DNA of 13,232 nt. Origin: Actinomycetes bacterium. GTDB taxonomy: Bacteria > Actinomycetota > Coriobacteriia > Coriobacteriales > Eggerthellaceae. Location: assembly GCA_023429565.1 (NCBI GenBank), contig JAEZDJ010000036.1:1-13232 (forward strand). The letters run 5' to 3'. The notes under the pieces are model-generated. The model was not told where the DNA came from, ran no database searches, and was given only the letters and a program-made list of their open reading frames with translations. Shown one piece after another: positions 1-6,924 of this stretch. Numbering within the stretch: the stretch's first letter is position 1; each line of letters starts with the position of its first letter. A program made the translations under genes and the position numbers.

Positions 1-71
1 ACTTGCATCTTAAGCCTCTGGCAGGCGGTCATTGGATTTTCAAGGGCAAAGCCTTCGATGCGCACCCGCAT
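1..71 (-). other. Possible 5' end of a gene leaving the window (weak)
   Basis: On the minus strand an ATG at 69-71 opens a frame that runs to the window edge and reads MRVRIEGFALENPMTACQ and on. I do not recognise it. No ribosome binding site precedes the ATG, and the ATG lies inside a small hairpin. The plus strand of the same stretch is also open (frame 3, ending in TGA at 123-125). An open frame on both strands fits a short non-coding or repeated spacer as well as it fits a gene. The true downstream neighbour may lie outside the window. Confidence 0.15.
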
Positions 72-122
72 AGCGGGTGGTTCTTTGTCCTGCGCGTTCC
101 GCGCAGGACAGGCTCACGAGCC
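64..122. repeat. Cluster of three small hairpins
   Basis: Three inverted repeats follow one another. ACCCGC pairs with GCGGGT around 64-78. GTCCTGCGCG at 87-96 pairs perfectly with CGCGCAGGAC at 100-109 across a 3-nt loop. GGCT at 111-114 pairs with AGCC at 119-122. They lie beyond the tyrS terminator, in DNA with no convincing gene. They could be a REP-like dispersed element or part of a longer transcript end. The pairing is visible directly; the function is unknown. Confidence 0.45.
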
Positions 123-165
123 TGAAAGAGAAAGAAGGCGCCCCGCTTACACGGGACGCCTTCTT
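120..165 (-). terminator. Rho-independent terminator of tyrS
   Basis: A 14-bp stem is formed by 132-145 and 152-165 across a 6-nt loop, with one G-U wobble in the minus-strand RNA. On the minus strand the stem is followed by a pyrimidine/U-rich tail (UUCUCUUUC, roughly 131-123). It begins about 30 nt after the tyrS stop codon. The plus strand is only weakly T-rich after the stem, so the main direction is the minus strand, although some bidirectional activity is possible. Confidence 0.85.
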
Positions 166-195
166 GATCCTCTCGATTCTTGCCGGCCGAACGGC

Positions 196-1407
196 CTACA
201 CGAGACGCATGAACTTGCGCTTCCCCACCTGTATGACCGCTCCTTGAAGCAGGGCAGGGTCAACGTTGTATGCCTTTGGAGGCACAGCCTCGCCGTCCAC
301 CTTGACGCCCCCGCCATCGATGAGGCGGCGGGCATCCCCGGCGCTGGCGGCCAGTCCCGCGTCGGACAGCAGCTTTGCAAGGTACACCTTGCCTTCGTCG
401 TTCGGTGTCAGATCGGCTGGGAACTCTGGAACGTCATCCGGCACCGCATGCTGTTTGAAAACCAGATCGAACTCCCCCTCGGCATCGGCAGCAGCCTCAT
501 CGCCGTGATACGCCGCCACCACATTGCGGGCAAGGGATCGCTTCACCTTGTTAGGATGAAGTTCTTGGGCGGCCAATCCTTTCTCGATCTCGTCGATCTC
601 GTCGACCGAGTGCGTTGAGGCAAGGCGGAAATACTTGACCATGAGCTCATCGGGAATAGACATGACCTTGCCAAACATATCAGCAGGTTCGTCGGTGAGC
701 CCGATGTAGTTCCCGTAACTCTTTGACATCTTCTGAACGCCATCGGTGCCCTCGAGTAGGGGCAGGGTCAGGCAGACCTGGGGCTCCATGCCCATCTTCT
801 CCATAAGCTCACGCCCGGCAAGCAAGTTGAACAGCTGGTCGGTGCCTCCCAGCTCCACATCGGCCTCGATGACCACGGAATCGTATGCCTGCATGATGGG
901 ATAGAGGAACTCATGAAGGCTGATGGGCAAGTTGCCCGTATACCGATTATGGAAGTCATCGCGCTCGAGAATGCGTGCCACCGTGAAACTGCTGGCTATC
1001 TTCAAAAGCCCCTCAAGATCCAACGAAAGGAGCCACTCCGAGTTGTAGCGCAGCGTGGTCTTGTCGGGATCGAGTATTCGATACGCCTGATCGACATAGG
1101 TCTGCGCGTTGGCCTGGATCTGCTCGCGCGTCAACTGGGGACGGGTTGTGTTACGCCCGGACGGATCGCCAATGAGTGCCGTCCCGTCCCCGATGATGAG
1201 CGTGACCTGATGTCCGAGATCCTGAAACTGACGAAGCTTGCGCAGGGGAACCGCATGCCCGAGATGGATGTCGGGAGCCGTGGGGTCAACCCCCAGCTTC
1301 ACGTTGAGCTTCTTGCCGCGCTTCAGCTTGTCGACCAACGCAGATTCAGGAACGATCTGCGCGGTGCCCGAACGTATGACGCGCAGTTGCTCTTCAACAG
1401 AAATCAT
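196..1407 (-). CDS. tyrS: Tyrosyl-tRNA synthetase
   Basis: A 403-residue class I aminoacyl-tRNA synthetase that charges tRNA-Tyr with tyrosine in the cytoplasm. The ATP-binding HIGH-type motif is HLGH at residues 48-51, inside DPTAPDIHLGH, and KMSKS is at 226-230. A C-terminal S4 RNA-binding domain spans about 341-385. Length and the DPTAPDIHLGH form fit the roughly 400-residue TyrZ-like subclass of TyrRS. The ATG at 1405-1407 is chosen because GAGG lies five bases upstream. A TTG five codons earlier would extend the frame but overlaps that ribosome binding site. The upstream U32 gene ends 55 nt away with no terminator between, so read-through is likely, yet the gap also holds its own promoter. 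The gap is too short for a T-box leader. Identification is firm. Confidence 0.97.
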   Translation of the reverse strand: MISVEEQLRVIRSGTAQIVPESALVDKLKRGKKLNVKLGVDPTAPDIHLGHAVPLRKLRQFQDLGHQVTLIIGDGTALIGDPSGRNTTRPQLTREQIQANAQTYVDQAYRILDPDKTTLRYNSEWLLSLDLEGLLKIASSFTVARILERDDFHNRYTGNLPISLHEFLYPIMQAYDSVVIEADVELGGTDQLFNLLAGRELMEKMGMEPQVCLTLPLLEGTDGVQKMSKSYGNYIGLTDEPADMFGKVMSIPDELMVKYFRLASTHSVDEIDEIEKGLAAQELHPNKVKRSLARNVVAAYHGDEAAADAEGEFDLVFKQHAVPDDVPEFPADLTPNDEGKVYLAKLLSDAGLAASAGDARRLIDGGGVKVDGEAVPPKAYNVDPALLQGAVIQVGKRKFMRLV

Positions 1408-1439
1408 CGTCTCCTCTTTCAATCATGATGTAGGGCATG

Positions 1440-1448
1440 ATTCTAGCA
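1440..1448 (-). promoter_or_regulatory. Extended -10 promoter for tyrS
   Basis: In the 55-nt gap before tyrS the minus strand reads TGC-TAGAAT, an extended -10 (TGn) with a hexamer matching TATAAT at five of six positions. No good -35 is visible at 17 nt, as is usual for extended -10 promoters. Transcription would start near 1433, giving a leader of about 26 nt. A 6-bp inverted repeat, ATCATG/CATGAT at 1422-1427 and 1436-1441, overlaps the start region and may be incidental. Confidence 0.5.
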
Positions 1449-1462
1449 CACGCCATCGAAGG

Positions 1463-3928
1463 CTAGCTTACCCCGCGGAACAGATGGCCAGTCGTTGCGC
1501 CGGAAGCTTTCAGCAGCGTGTTGCCGTCGGAAAGCGCGACTTTCCGCGCGCGGACCGCGCGCGCCACCGCATCCGCCGTCTCTTCGACATTCATCAGGGA
1601 CGTGTCAACCATGAACGCAGACACGCCGGCACGAAGCAAATCGGGCATGACATGGGCCGCATCGAGGGCGACGCCATTGTACACATGGCTCCGGCCAAGC
1701 GCATCGGTCACCACCGGGAACTCGTAGTCCTTGCGATCCTTCAGATAATGAGGACTCTTGCGGCGGGGGCAGGCAGCGCACTCCTCCTCGCAGGGCCCCT
1801 GGCTCATGAGCAGACAATGTTCGGTGACCATGAGTTCCTGGGCGCCAATGATAGTCAGTCCCAACTCAACAGGCGAATCTGCGGCAAGGTCGGCAATCTG
1901 ACGGAGTGTCAACTCGGGTGACAACCAAACACGCGAGGCCCTCAAATCAGCCATGGCTCCCAGAGCGAGGCGGTTCATCACGGGGACATGCGTGCCAATC
2001 TCAACGTTCGCGCCCAACTCCGCCGCATGCACGGCCGAACCCCAGCTATCGACGTAGACCGGTTTCCCCGATTTGACAAAGCCCGCGGCATCGAAACCGA
2101 GACGGTCCTCACGCGTGCCGGGAAGGGCATCGTGCTCAACGGTCGGAAGGGCAATGACCGTCTGCTTGGGATACCCGACATGTTCGGCGGTTGCCGAACG
2201 CTGACCCGCAATGAGAGCCTCGCCCCGGCCATAGACAAGCGCTGGAACATAGATGATGTCCGCTCCCGCCCGCTTCGCCGCGCGCGCGCAGGCCGGATTG
2301 GTCGCCCAAGCGGCGATCTTGCATCCCTTCGGACGCGCAGGCGGGCGGAGGGCGCGATCCTGCGCCCGAGGAAGCATCCGGTTTTGCCGGGGTTTGAGGA
2401 TGCGGGACGTCAAATCCTCAAGAGCTGCGGCGCGCACGCGATGCAGCTGGGAGAAGCCAATGCCAACTCCTTCTTGCAGATCGAGATCCAGATCGGTCAG
2501 CAGATACGGCGTCTGTCCCAGCCGATCTATGTGGGCACGGACGTCCTCGGCAGTGACCGGTTTCGTGCGCGCCGCTTCAACCACGTCCCCCTCGGCGCAG
2601 CCCCCCGGCACCTCAGACGCGCTGCCCGACCGCACCCGATCCCCTTGAGAGACCTCCGCCAACGAGAACTCCATTCGCACGGGCTCCCCCAAGCGAAGTA
2701 CGGCACGGCCTCTCACCGGCACCCGGGGCTCAAACATGTCGTCCTCAAACTTCGCCTCCGCGTTGCGGACGCGGAAAACCCGGTCCCCCTTGCCGACGGC
2801 ACGGTCAAGCACCATCTGAAAAGCGCCCGATCGGTCAAGCTCGACCCTTTCGAGCGTGTGGGCAAAATGGCCACGATTGGTCCAAAACTCAAGGACGTCG
2901 CCCACATGCAGTTCCCGTTCGGCGGCAACGGTCGCGATGCCATCCCGCGCAGATAGGACACGTCCCACGAACACGCCCCGATTGTTCGGGCGACCATAGC
3001 TCATGATGTCGTTGCCGCGCTCACCCGTCAGATACGCGGTCGTGAAGCCCCGCGAGAATACTTCAGACAACGCCCGATGCTCGGCATCGGTCGCCTGCGT
3101 CTGCCCCCCGGAGGCAATGCGATCGAGAACGGCGCGGTATGCCGCGGTCACAGCCAGCACATAGTCGGCAGACTTCATGCGGCCCTCAATCTTGAACGAC
3201 GACACGCCAGCGTCCACGAGATCGGGAAGCAGATCGATGGCCTGCAGATCCTGGGGAGACAGCAGATGTTCTCCTGGAGCGGGAAGGGGCTTGCGCACGG
3301 CTTTGTTGTGAAGAGCGTAGGGAAGGCGGCACGCCTGTGCGCAAAGTCCTCGATTTGCCGAACGTCCTCCAATCAACGACGACATGAAGCACTGCCCCGA
3401 GTAACACACGCATAATGCGCCGTGGGCAAACACTTCCGTCTCCATGCCCCGCTCGGCAGCTTCCTTCGCAAGCGAGGCTATTTCTGGTATCGACAGCTCG
3501 CGGGCAAGCGTGACCCGGCTGGCACCCAGCCGGGCGGCGGCTTCGATGCCTGCTTTATTATGTGTGTTCATCTGCGTCGAAATGTGCAGCCGCGCCTCAG
3601 GCAACGTGCGGGAGAGTTCGGCTGCGAGACCGATGTCCTGCACGATGAACGCGTCGGCACCCGCCCGATACGCCTGGCGTGCCACTTCAAGCGCCTGTTG
3701 GACTTCCGACGGAAGCACGATCGTGTTGAGCGCGACATACACGTTCACGCCGCGCAGATGGGCATAGTCACATGCCTCGGCAAGCGTCTCATGCGTGAAG
3801 TTTTCGGCACCTCGCCGAGCATTGAATGCCTCAAGGCCGAGATAGACCGCATCAGCTCCGGCAACCACGGCGGCGCGAAGCGCCGCGACGCTGCCGGCCG
3901 GGGCAAGGAGTTCGATTCGATGGAGCAT
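1463..3928 (-). CDS. U32 family protein with two U32-like halves
   Basis: An 821-residue protein of the 'peptidase U32' family. Several members are now known to modify RNA or assist quinone hydroxylation rather than cut protein; RlhA (23S rRNA C2501 hydroxylation) is the closest known long member. The N-terminal half opens with LLAPAGSVAAL. It carries the exact U32 signature at 165-183 (E-x-F-x2-G-A-L-C-x4-G-x-C-x-M-S), then NRGLCAQAC and KIEGRMK at 247-252. Conserved cysteines are C173, C180, C196 and C200, with C175 in addition. The middle (about 315-530) fits the linker region of long U32 proteins. The C-terminal part (about 540-795) looks like a second U32 barrel with C705, C713, C717 and C720. 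The ATG at 3928 is chosen because GAGG lies 8 nt upstream and family homology begins there; an upstream in-frame extension would run through the promoter region. The exact substrate is unknown. Confidence 0.9.
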   Translation of the reverse strand: MLHRIELLAPAGSVAALRAAVVAGADAVYLGLEAFNARRGAENFTHETLAEACDYAHLRGVNVYVALNTIVLPSEVQQALEVARQAYRAGADAFIVQDIGLAAELSRTLPEARLHISTQMNTHNKAGIEAAARLGASRVTLARELSIPEIASLAKEAAERGMETEVFAHGALCVCYSGQCFMSSLIGGRSANRGLCAQACRLPYALHNKAVRKPLPAPGEHLLSPQDLQAIDLLPDLVDAGVSSFKIEGRMKSADYVLAVTAAYRAVLDRIASGGQTQATDAEHRALSEVFSRGFTTAYLTGERGNDIMSYGRPNNRGVFVGRVLSARDGIATVAAERELHVGDVLEFWTNRGHFAHTLERVELDRSGAFQMVLDRAVGKGDRVFRVRNAEAKFEDDMFEPRVPVRGRAVLRLGEPVRMEFSLAEVSQGDRVRSGSASEVPGGCAEGDVVEAARTKPVTAEDVRAHIDRLGQTPYLLTDLDLDLQEGVGIGFSQLHRVRAAALEDLTSRILKPRQNRMLPRAQDRALRPPARPKGCKIAAWATNPACARAAKRAGADIIYVPALVYGRGEALIAGQRSATAEHVGYPKQTVIALPTVEHDALPGTREDRLGFDAAGFVKSGKPVYVDSWGSAVHAAELGANVEIGTHVPVMNRLALGAMADLRASRVWLSPELTLRQIADLAADSPVELGLTIIGAQELMVTEHCLLMSQGPCEEECAACPRRKSPHYLKDRKDYEFPVVTDALGRSHVYNGVALDAAHVMPDLLRAGVSAFMVDTSLMNVEETADAVARAVRARKVALSDGNTLLKASGATTGHLFRGVS

Positions 3929-4007
3929 GGGACAATCCTCACTTGTTTGCTCAGGGGAAATCAGACCGTGTTCACGATCAGGAGCGCGATATACCCTCGT
4001 CTCATTT

Positions 4008-4036
4008 CGCAGCCGTCTTTCTGCATTTCGGCTGCG
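4008..4036. promoter_or_regulatory. 8-bp inverted repeat in the divergent promoter region
   Basis: CGCAGCCG at 4008-4015 is inverted as CGGCTGCG at 4029-4036 across a 13-nt spacer. It lies just upstream of the proposed PBP -10 at 4041, and its spacer contains the weak -35 (TTTCTG at 4018-4023). There is no T-tail on either strand, so it does not look like a terminator. It could be an operator for a dimeric regulator. Pairing and position are seen directly; the operator role is inferred. Confidence 0.35.
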
Positions 4037-4046
4037 GCAGTATGCT
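4018..4046 (+). promoter_or_regulatory. Candidate promoter of the PASTA-type PBP
   Basis: TTTCTG at 4018-4023 and TATGCT at 4041-4046 are 17 nt apart. The -10 matches TATAAT at four positions and the -35 is poor. A start near 4053 would leave a leader of only about 8 nt before the ATG at 4061, which agrees with the absence of a clear ribosome binding site. Confidence 0.35.
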
Positions 4047-4052
4047 AGTATA
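4047..4052 (-). promoter_or_regulatory. Candidate -10 for the U32 gene, facing the PBP promoter
   Basis: The minus strand reads TATACT here, five of six positions of the consensus -10, immediately beside the plus-strand TATGCT at 4041-4046. The -35 region would fall inside the first codons of the PBP and is weak (TTCGCC at about 18 nt). If used, the leader of the U32 mRNA would be about 110 nt. A second, weaker TATATC lies closer to the gene near 3989-3994. Confidence 0.3.
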
Positions 4053-4060
4053 AGCGAACC

Positions 4061-6214
4061 ATGAAGATACGGCGAAAACAGCGCGAAAAGCGCACCCATG
4101 CGTTGGCATGGAGCCTTCTTGTCGCGCTTGCGGCTTTCTGCTTCATCGCATACCAAGGCGCCCAGGGAATGCTGCACGTCATGGATTCATGGAAAGAGGG
4201 GCTGCCCAGCCTCGAGAACACCGAAGCTTTCAACTATGCGCAGGAATCGGTGATGCTCGCTTCCGATTCGACGACCCTGCTTGCAGAATTCCAACTCGAA
4301 AAGCGCAACCCCGTCTCCCGTGAAGAGATCAGTCCCTACGTGCTCAAGGGAACGGTCGACACCGAAGATGCCCGCTTCTACGATCACAACGGCGTCGACC
4401 TGACGGGCATTGCCCGCGCGTTGGTGAACAACCTGCGGGGAGGATCCCTCGAGGGCGCTTCGACCATAACCCAGCAGCTCATTCGCAACACGGTGCTCTC
4501 TCAGGAGGCCAACGACATCTCCTTCGAGCGCAAGGTGCGCGAAGCGGAGCTGGCGATCGAGCTTGAAAAGAAATACTCGAAAGACGCGGTGCTGGTCATG
4601 TACCTCAACACCATCAACTATGCCGACGGATGCTACGGTATAGAGGCCGCCGCAAAAAACTATTTTCAGGTATCGGCGCTCGATCTCACGCTTGCCCAAG
4701 CAGCCACGCTCGTCGGCATTCCCCAGTCACCCACCTATCTCAACCCAAAAAGCAACCCCGACGCCTGCCTGGAGCGCCGCAATGTGGTCCTTGATCGTAT
4801 GCTGACAGCGGGCACCGTCACGCAGGAAGAGCACGACGCCGCCCAGGCCGAGCCGCTCGGACTCAATCCCTCCCCCGACGCTCCGGCGGAAGGCATTTAC
4901 AACTACTCATATTTCACCAGCTATGTAAGCAACCTGCTCCAGCAGGACGGCAATCCCTACAACGTCTCCCACAGTGATCTGTTCGAGGGCGGGCTGACCA
5001 TCTACACGACGCTCGACACCGCCATGCAGGATGAAGCCGAAGCCGCCTGCGAGGCGCAGTACGCGCGCATGGCAGACAATTTGGAGGCATCGCTCGTTGC
5101 CGTCGATCCGCAGACCGGATACATCAAGGCGCTGGTCGGCGGAAAAGACTATCAGACAGACCGATGGAACATAGCCACCCAGGGAGGGCGGCCAACCGGT
5201 TCGACATTCAAGGCGTTCACCCTTGCGGCCGCCATCGAGCAAGGCATCAACCCCTCCACCCTCATCGACTGCACCTCCCCTCTCGCACTTGCAGGCGGAG
5301 GCACGGTGGAAAACTTCGACGGATATGACTACGGCATCCTGTCCATTCAGGAAGCGACCGAGAAATCATCGAACACAGGATTCTATCGCTTGATCGAACA
5401 GGTCACGCCGTCGGCAACCGCAGACATGGCGCATCGTTTGGGAGTGACGGCAGAGCTGCCATCCGTTCCCATGATCACCTTGGGAACGGAGAACACCACT
5501 CCCCTGGAAATGGCTTCAGCCTATGCGACGCTAGCCACGGGCGGCATCCAGCGCGACCCCGTGGCCATCACCAAGATCGTCGACAAGAACGGCGTCACGG
5601 TCTATGAGGCGTCAGACACAGGCTCGCGCGTTATAAGCGAAGAGGTGGCCGGAGCGACAACCAAGGTCCTGCGGACGGTTTTTGAGAACTCCAGCGGAAC
5701 GGCATACGGATCCGGGCCCTCAAACGGACAGCCTGTCGCAGGAAAGACCGGCACCGGCCAGCAGTTCCGTGACCATTGGCTTGTCGGGTACGCCCCAACG
5801 CTCTCATGTGCCGTCTGGATAGGCGACCGGTACTACGACTCGACAGACAAGGCCCTGACAGCCAATGCCCTCTGGCAGGACTTCATGTCACGCGCCCTGG
5901 CCAATCAGCCCCTGCAGGACTTCCCCAAGACAAAGGATCCCTCATACACCAACACGTTCAACGACACGCAAAGCAAGAAGTACGGCAAGCAGGTCGATCC
6001 GTCAAAGGCTCCCAACACGGTAGGCAAGACGCTGTCGGAAGCAGCGGCGCTTCTCGACGGATACGATGCCGCCTATGTGGAGGAATACTCCAGCACCGTG
6101 CCTGCAGGAAGCATCATCAGCCAAAGCACCCAGGAAGACCGGATCATCCTCTCGGTGTCAAAGGGACCAAGGCCGTCAGAGACCACTCCTGCCGCAACGA
6201 TAGAGCTCGAATAA
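4061..6214 (+). CDS. Class A penicillin-binding protein with C-terminal PASTA domain
   Basis: A 717-residue bifunctional peptidoglycan synthase: GT51 glycosyltransferase plus penicillin-sensitive transpeptidase, anchored in the membrane with its catalytic part outside. A basic N-terminus precedes one membrane helix at about 14-32. GT51 motifs are TEDARFYDHNG at 101-111 (catalytic E102), GASTITQQ at 132-139, RKVREAELAIELE at 157-169 and the MYLNTINYADG region at 180-190. The transpeptidase has STFK at 381-384 (nucleophile S381), SSN at 436-438 and KTGT at 562-565. A single PASTA domain follows at about 651-702; in related proteins it binds muropeptides or beta-lactams. The ATG at 4061 gives the expected basic n-region, but its ribosome binding site is poor. 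It diverges from the U32 gene and converges on a paralogous PBP whose GT51 segment shares long identical blocks. All catalytic residues are intact. Confidence 0.96.
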   Translation: MKIRRKQREKRTHALAWSLLVALAAFCFIAYQGAQGMLHVMDSWKEGLPSLENTEAFNYAQESVMLASDSTTLLAEFQLEKRNPVSREEISPYVLKGTVDTEDARFYDHNGVDLTGIARALVNNLRGGSLEGASTITQQLIRNTVLSQEANDISFERKVREAELAIELEKKYSKDAVLVMYLNTINYADGCYGIEAAAKNYFQVSALDLTLAQAATLVGIPQSPTYLNPKSNPDACLERRNVVLDRMLTAGTVTQEEHDAAQAEPLGLNPSPDAPAEGIYNYSYFTSYVSNLLQQDGNPYNVSHSDLFEGGLTIYTTLDTAMQDEAEAACEAQYARMADNLEASLVAVDPQTGYIKALVGGKDYQTDRWNIATQGGRPTGSTFKAFTLAAAIEQGINPSTLIDCTSPLALAGGGTVENFDGYDYGILSIQEATEKSSNTGFYRLIEQVTPSATADMAHRLGVTAELPSVPMITLGTENTTPLEMASAYATLATGGIQRDPVAITKIVDKNGVTVYEASDTGSRVISEEVAGATTKVLRTVFENSSGTAYGSGPSNGQPVAGKTGTGQQFRDHWLVGYAPTLSCAVWIGDRYYDSTDKALTANALWQDFMSRALANQPLQDFPKTKDPSYTNTFNDTQSKKYGKQVDPSKAPNTVGKTLSEAAALLDGYDAAYVEEYSSTVPAGSIISQSTQEDRIILSVSKGPRPSETTPAATIELE

Positions 6215-6217
6215 CCA

Positions 6218-6257
6218 TCAAGGACCTCCTCGCACACGTGTGCGAGGAGGTCCTTGA
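6218..6257. terminator. 40-bp perfect palindrome at the convergent gene ends
   Basis: Each arm is 20 nt (6218-6237 and 6238-6257) and the match is perfect with no spacer, centred on CACGTG. It starts three bases after the stop codon of the PBP. The strong hairpin that either RNA strand would form suits transcript termination or 3'-end protection. Neither strand has a proper U-tract next to it (GAAAAUC on plus, GGUUAUUC on minus), so it is not a textbook Rho-independent terminator. Confidence 0.7.
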
Positions 6258-6289
6258 AAATCAGGGTGCACCCATTCGATCGCACCCTG
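6257..6289 (-). terminator. Rho-independent terminator of the lipoprotein gene
   Basis: CAGGGTGC at 6262-6269 pairs with GCACCCTG at 6282-6289 over a 12-nt loop. On the minus strand the stem is followed by ATTTTC, then directly by the 40-bp palindrome. It lies about 60 nt beyond the lipoprotein stop codon. A 12-bp perfect palindrome (GGCTGATCAGCC, 6292-6303) sits just before it. Confidence 0.6.
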
Positions 6290-6351
6290 CAGGCTGATCA
6301 GCCAGGAAGCGTACGCCAGGAGGCGACCGAAGCAGACAAGGCTTCTCGAGC

Positions 6352-6855
6352 TTAGTTCTTTTCGGTCGCCTTGTTGTCTCCCGATTGCAACTTGCCAATG
6401 CCCTCGTCATAGAGCGCCTTGATATCAGATAGACGCTGATCGTAAGTCGACCAGTCGAAGGGCTGAGCCTCCGTTGCGCTATCGATCTCGGTGAAGAGGT
6501 CGATATAGTCGTTCAGCGCCTTCTTGAGATCGCCTGTCCCGTCGACATACTCTTGCTGAACGTCCTTGAGATCATCAGGAACGGAAAGGTTGCCCAACCC
6601 ATCGATTGCCTTGAAGGCGCTGTCCGCCTGCGTGCGCATGCCCACCACATCGCCGCGTGAGACGGCATCGGTGAAACTTTCAAGCTTTCCTTGAAGGTCT
6701 TCCATGACCTGATTCACCTGCGTCATGTATTCGCGGTTCTCAGACTGCTGCTGGGATGCAGCTGTGTCTTGAGTCGCACATCCCGCAAGAGCTACCAGGG
6801 CGATGACGCTCGCGCAGAGCACGCTGATGAACCTGATGGCCGTTTTCCGTTTCAT
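6352..6855 (-). CDS. Small putative lipoprotein
   Basis: A 167-residue protein with a clear lipoprotein signal: basic MKRK, a hydrophobic stretch at about 6-22, then the lipobox LAGC with acylated C26. The mature part of about 142 residues is polar, rich in Asp, Gln and Lys, and looks mostly alpha-helical (for example the stretches around residues 44-66 and 133-158). It carries no enzyme motif that I recognise, so the function is unknown. AGGA lies 6 nt before the ATG. The gene begins 69 nt after the stop codon of the Ser/Gly-tailed PBP on the same strand, with no terminator between, so co-transcription is plausible. A role in holding or adjusting a PBP outside the cell is possible from this position, but nothing in the protein shows it. 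Confidence 0.85.
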   Translation of the reverse strand: MKRKTAIRFISVLCASVIALVALAGCATQDTAASQQQSENREYMTQVNQVMEDLQGKLESFTDAVSRGDVVGMRTQADSAFKAIDGLGNLSVPDDLKDVQQEYVDGTGDLKKALNDYIDLFTEIDSATEAQPFDWSTYDQRLSDIKALYDEGIGKLQSGDNKATEKN

Positions 6856-6924
6856 GGGCGTCCTATCTTTCTGTCATTCCGGGCGTCGCATCATGCAACG
6901 CGAATCTACCGTACGTGTGCCTAC

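Noticed and set aside
1408..1462. T-box leader before tyrS
   Set aside because: The gap to the upstream gene is only 55 nt, too short for a T-box, and no T-box consensus sequence or antiterminator is seen.
1988..2956. 322-codon plus-strand ORF
   Set aside because: It lies wholly inside the U32 gene on the opposite strand, has an Arg/His-rich composition typical of an antisense frame, and shows no domain.
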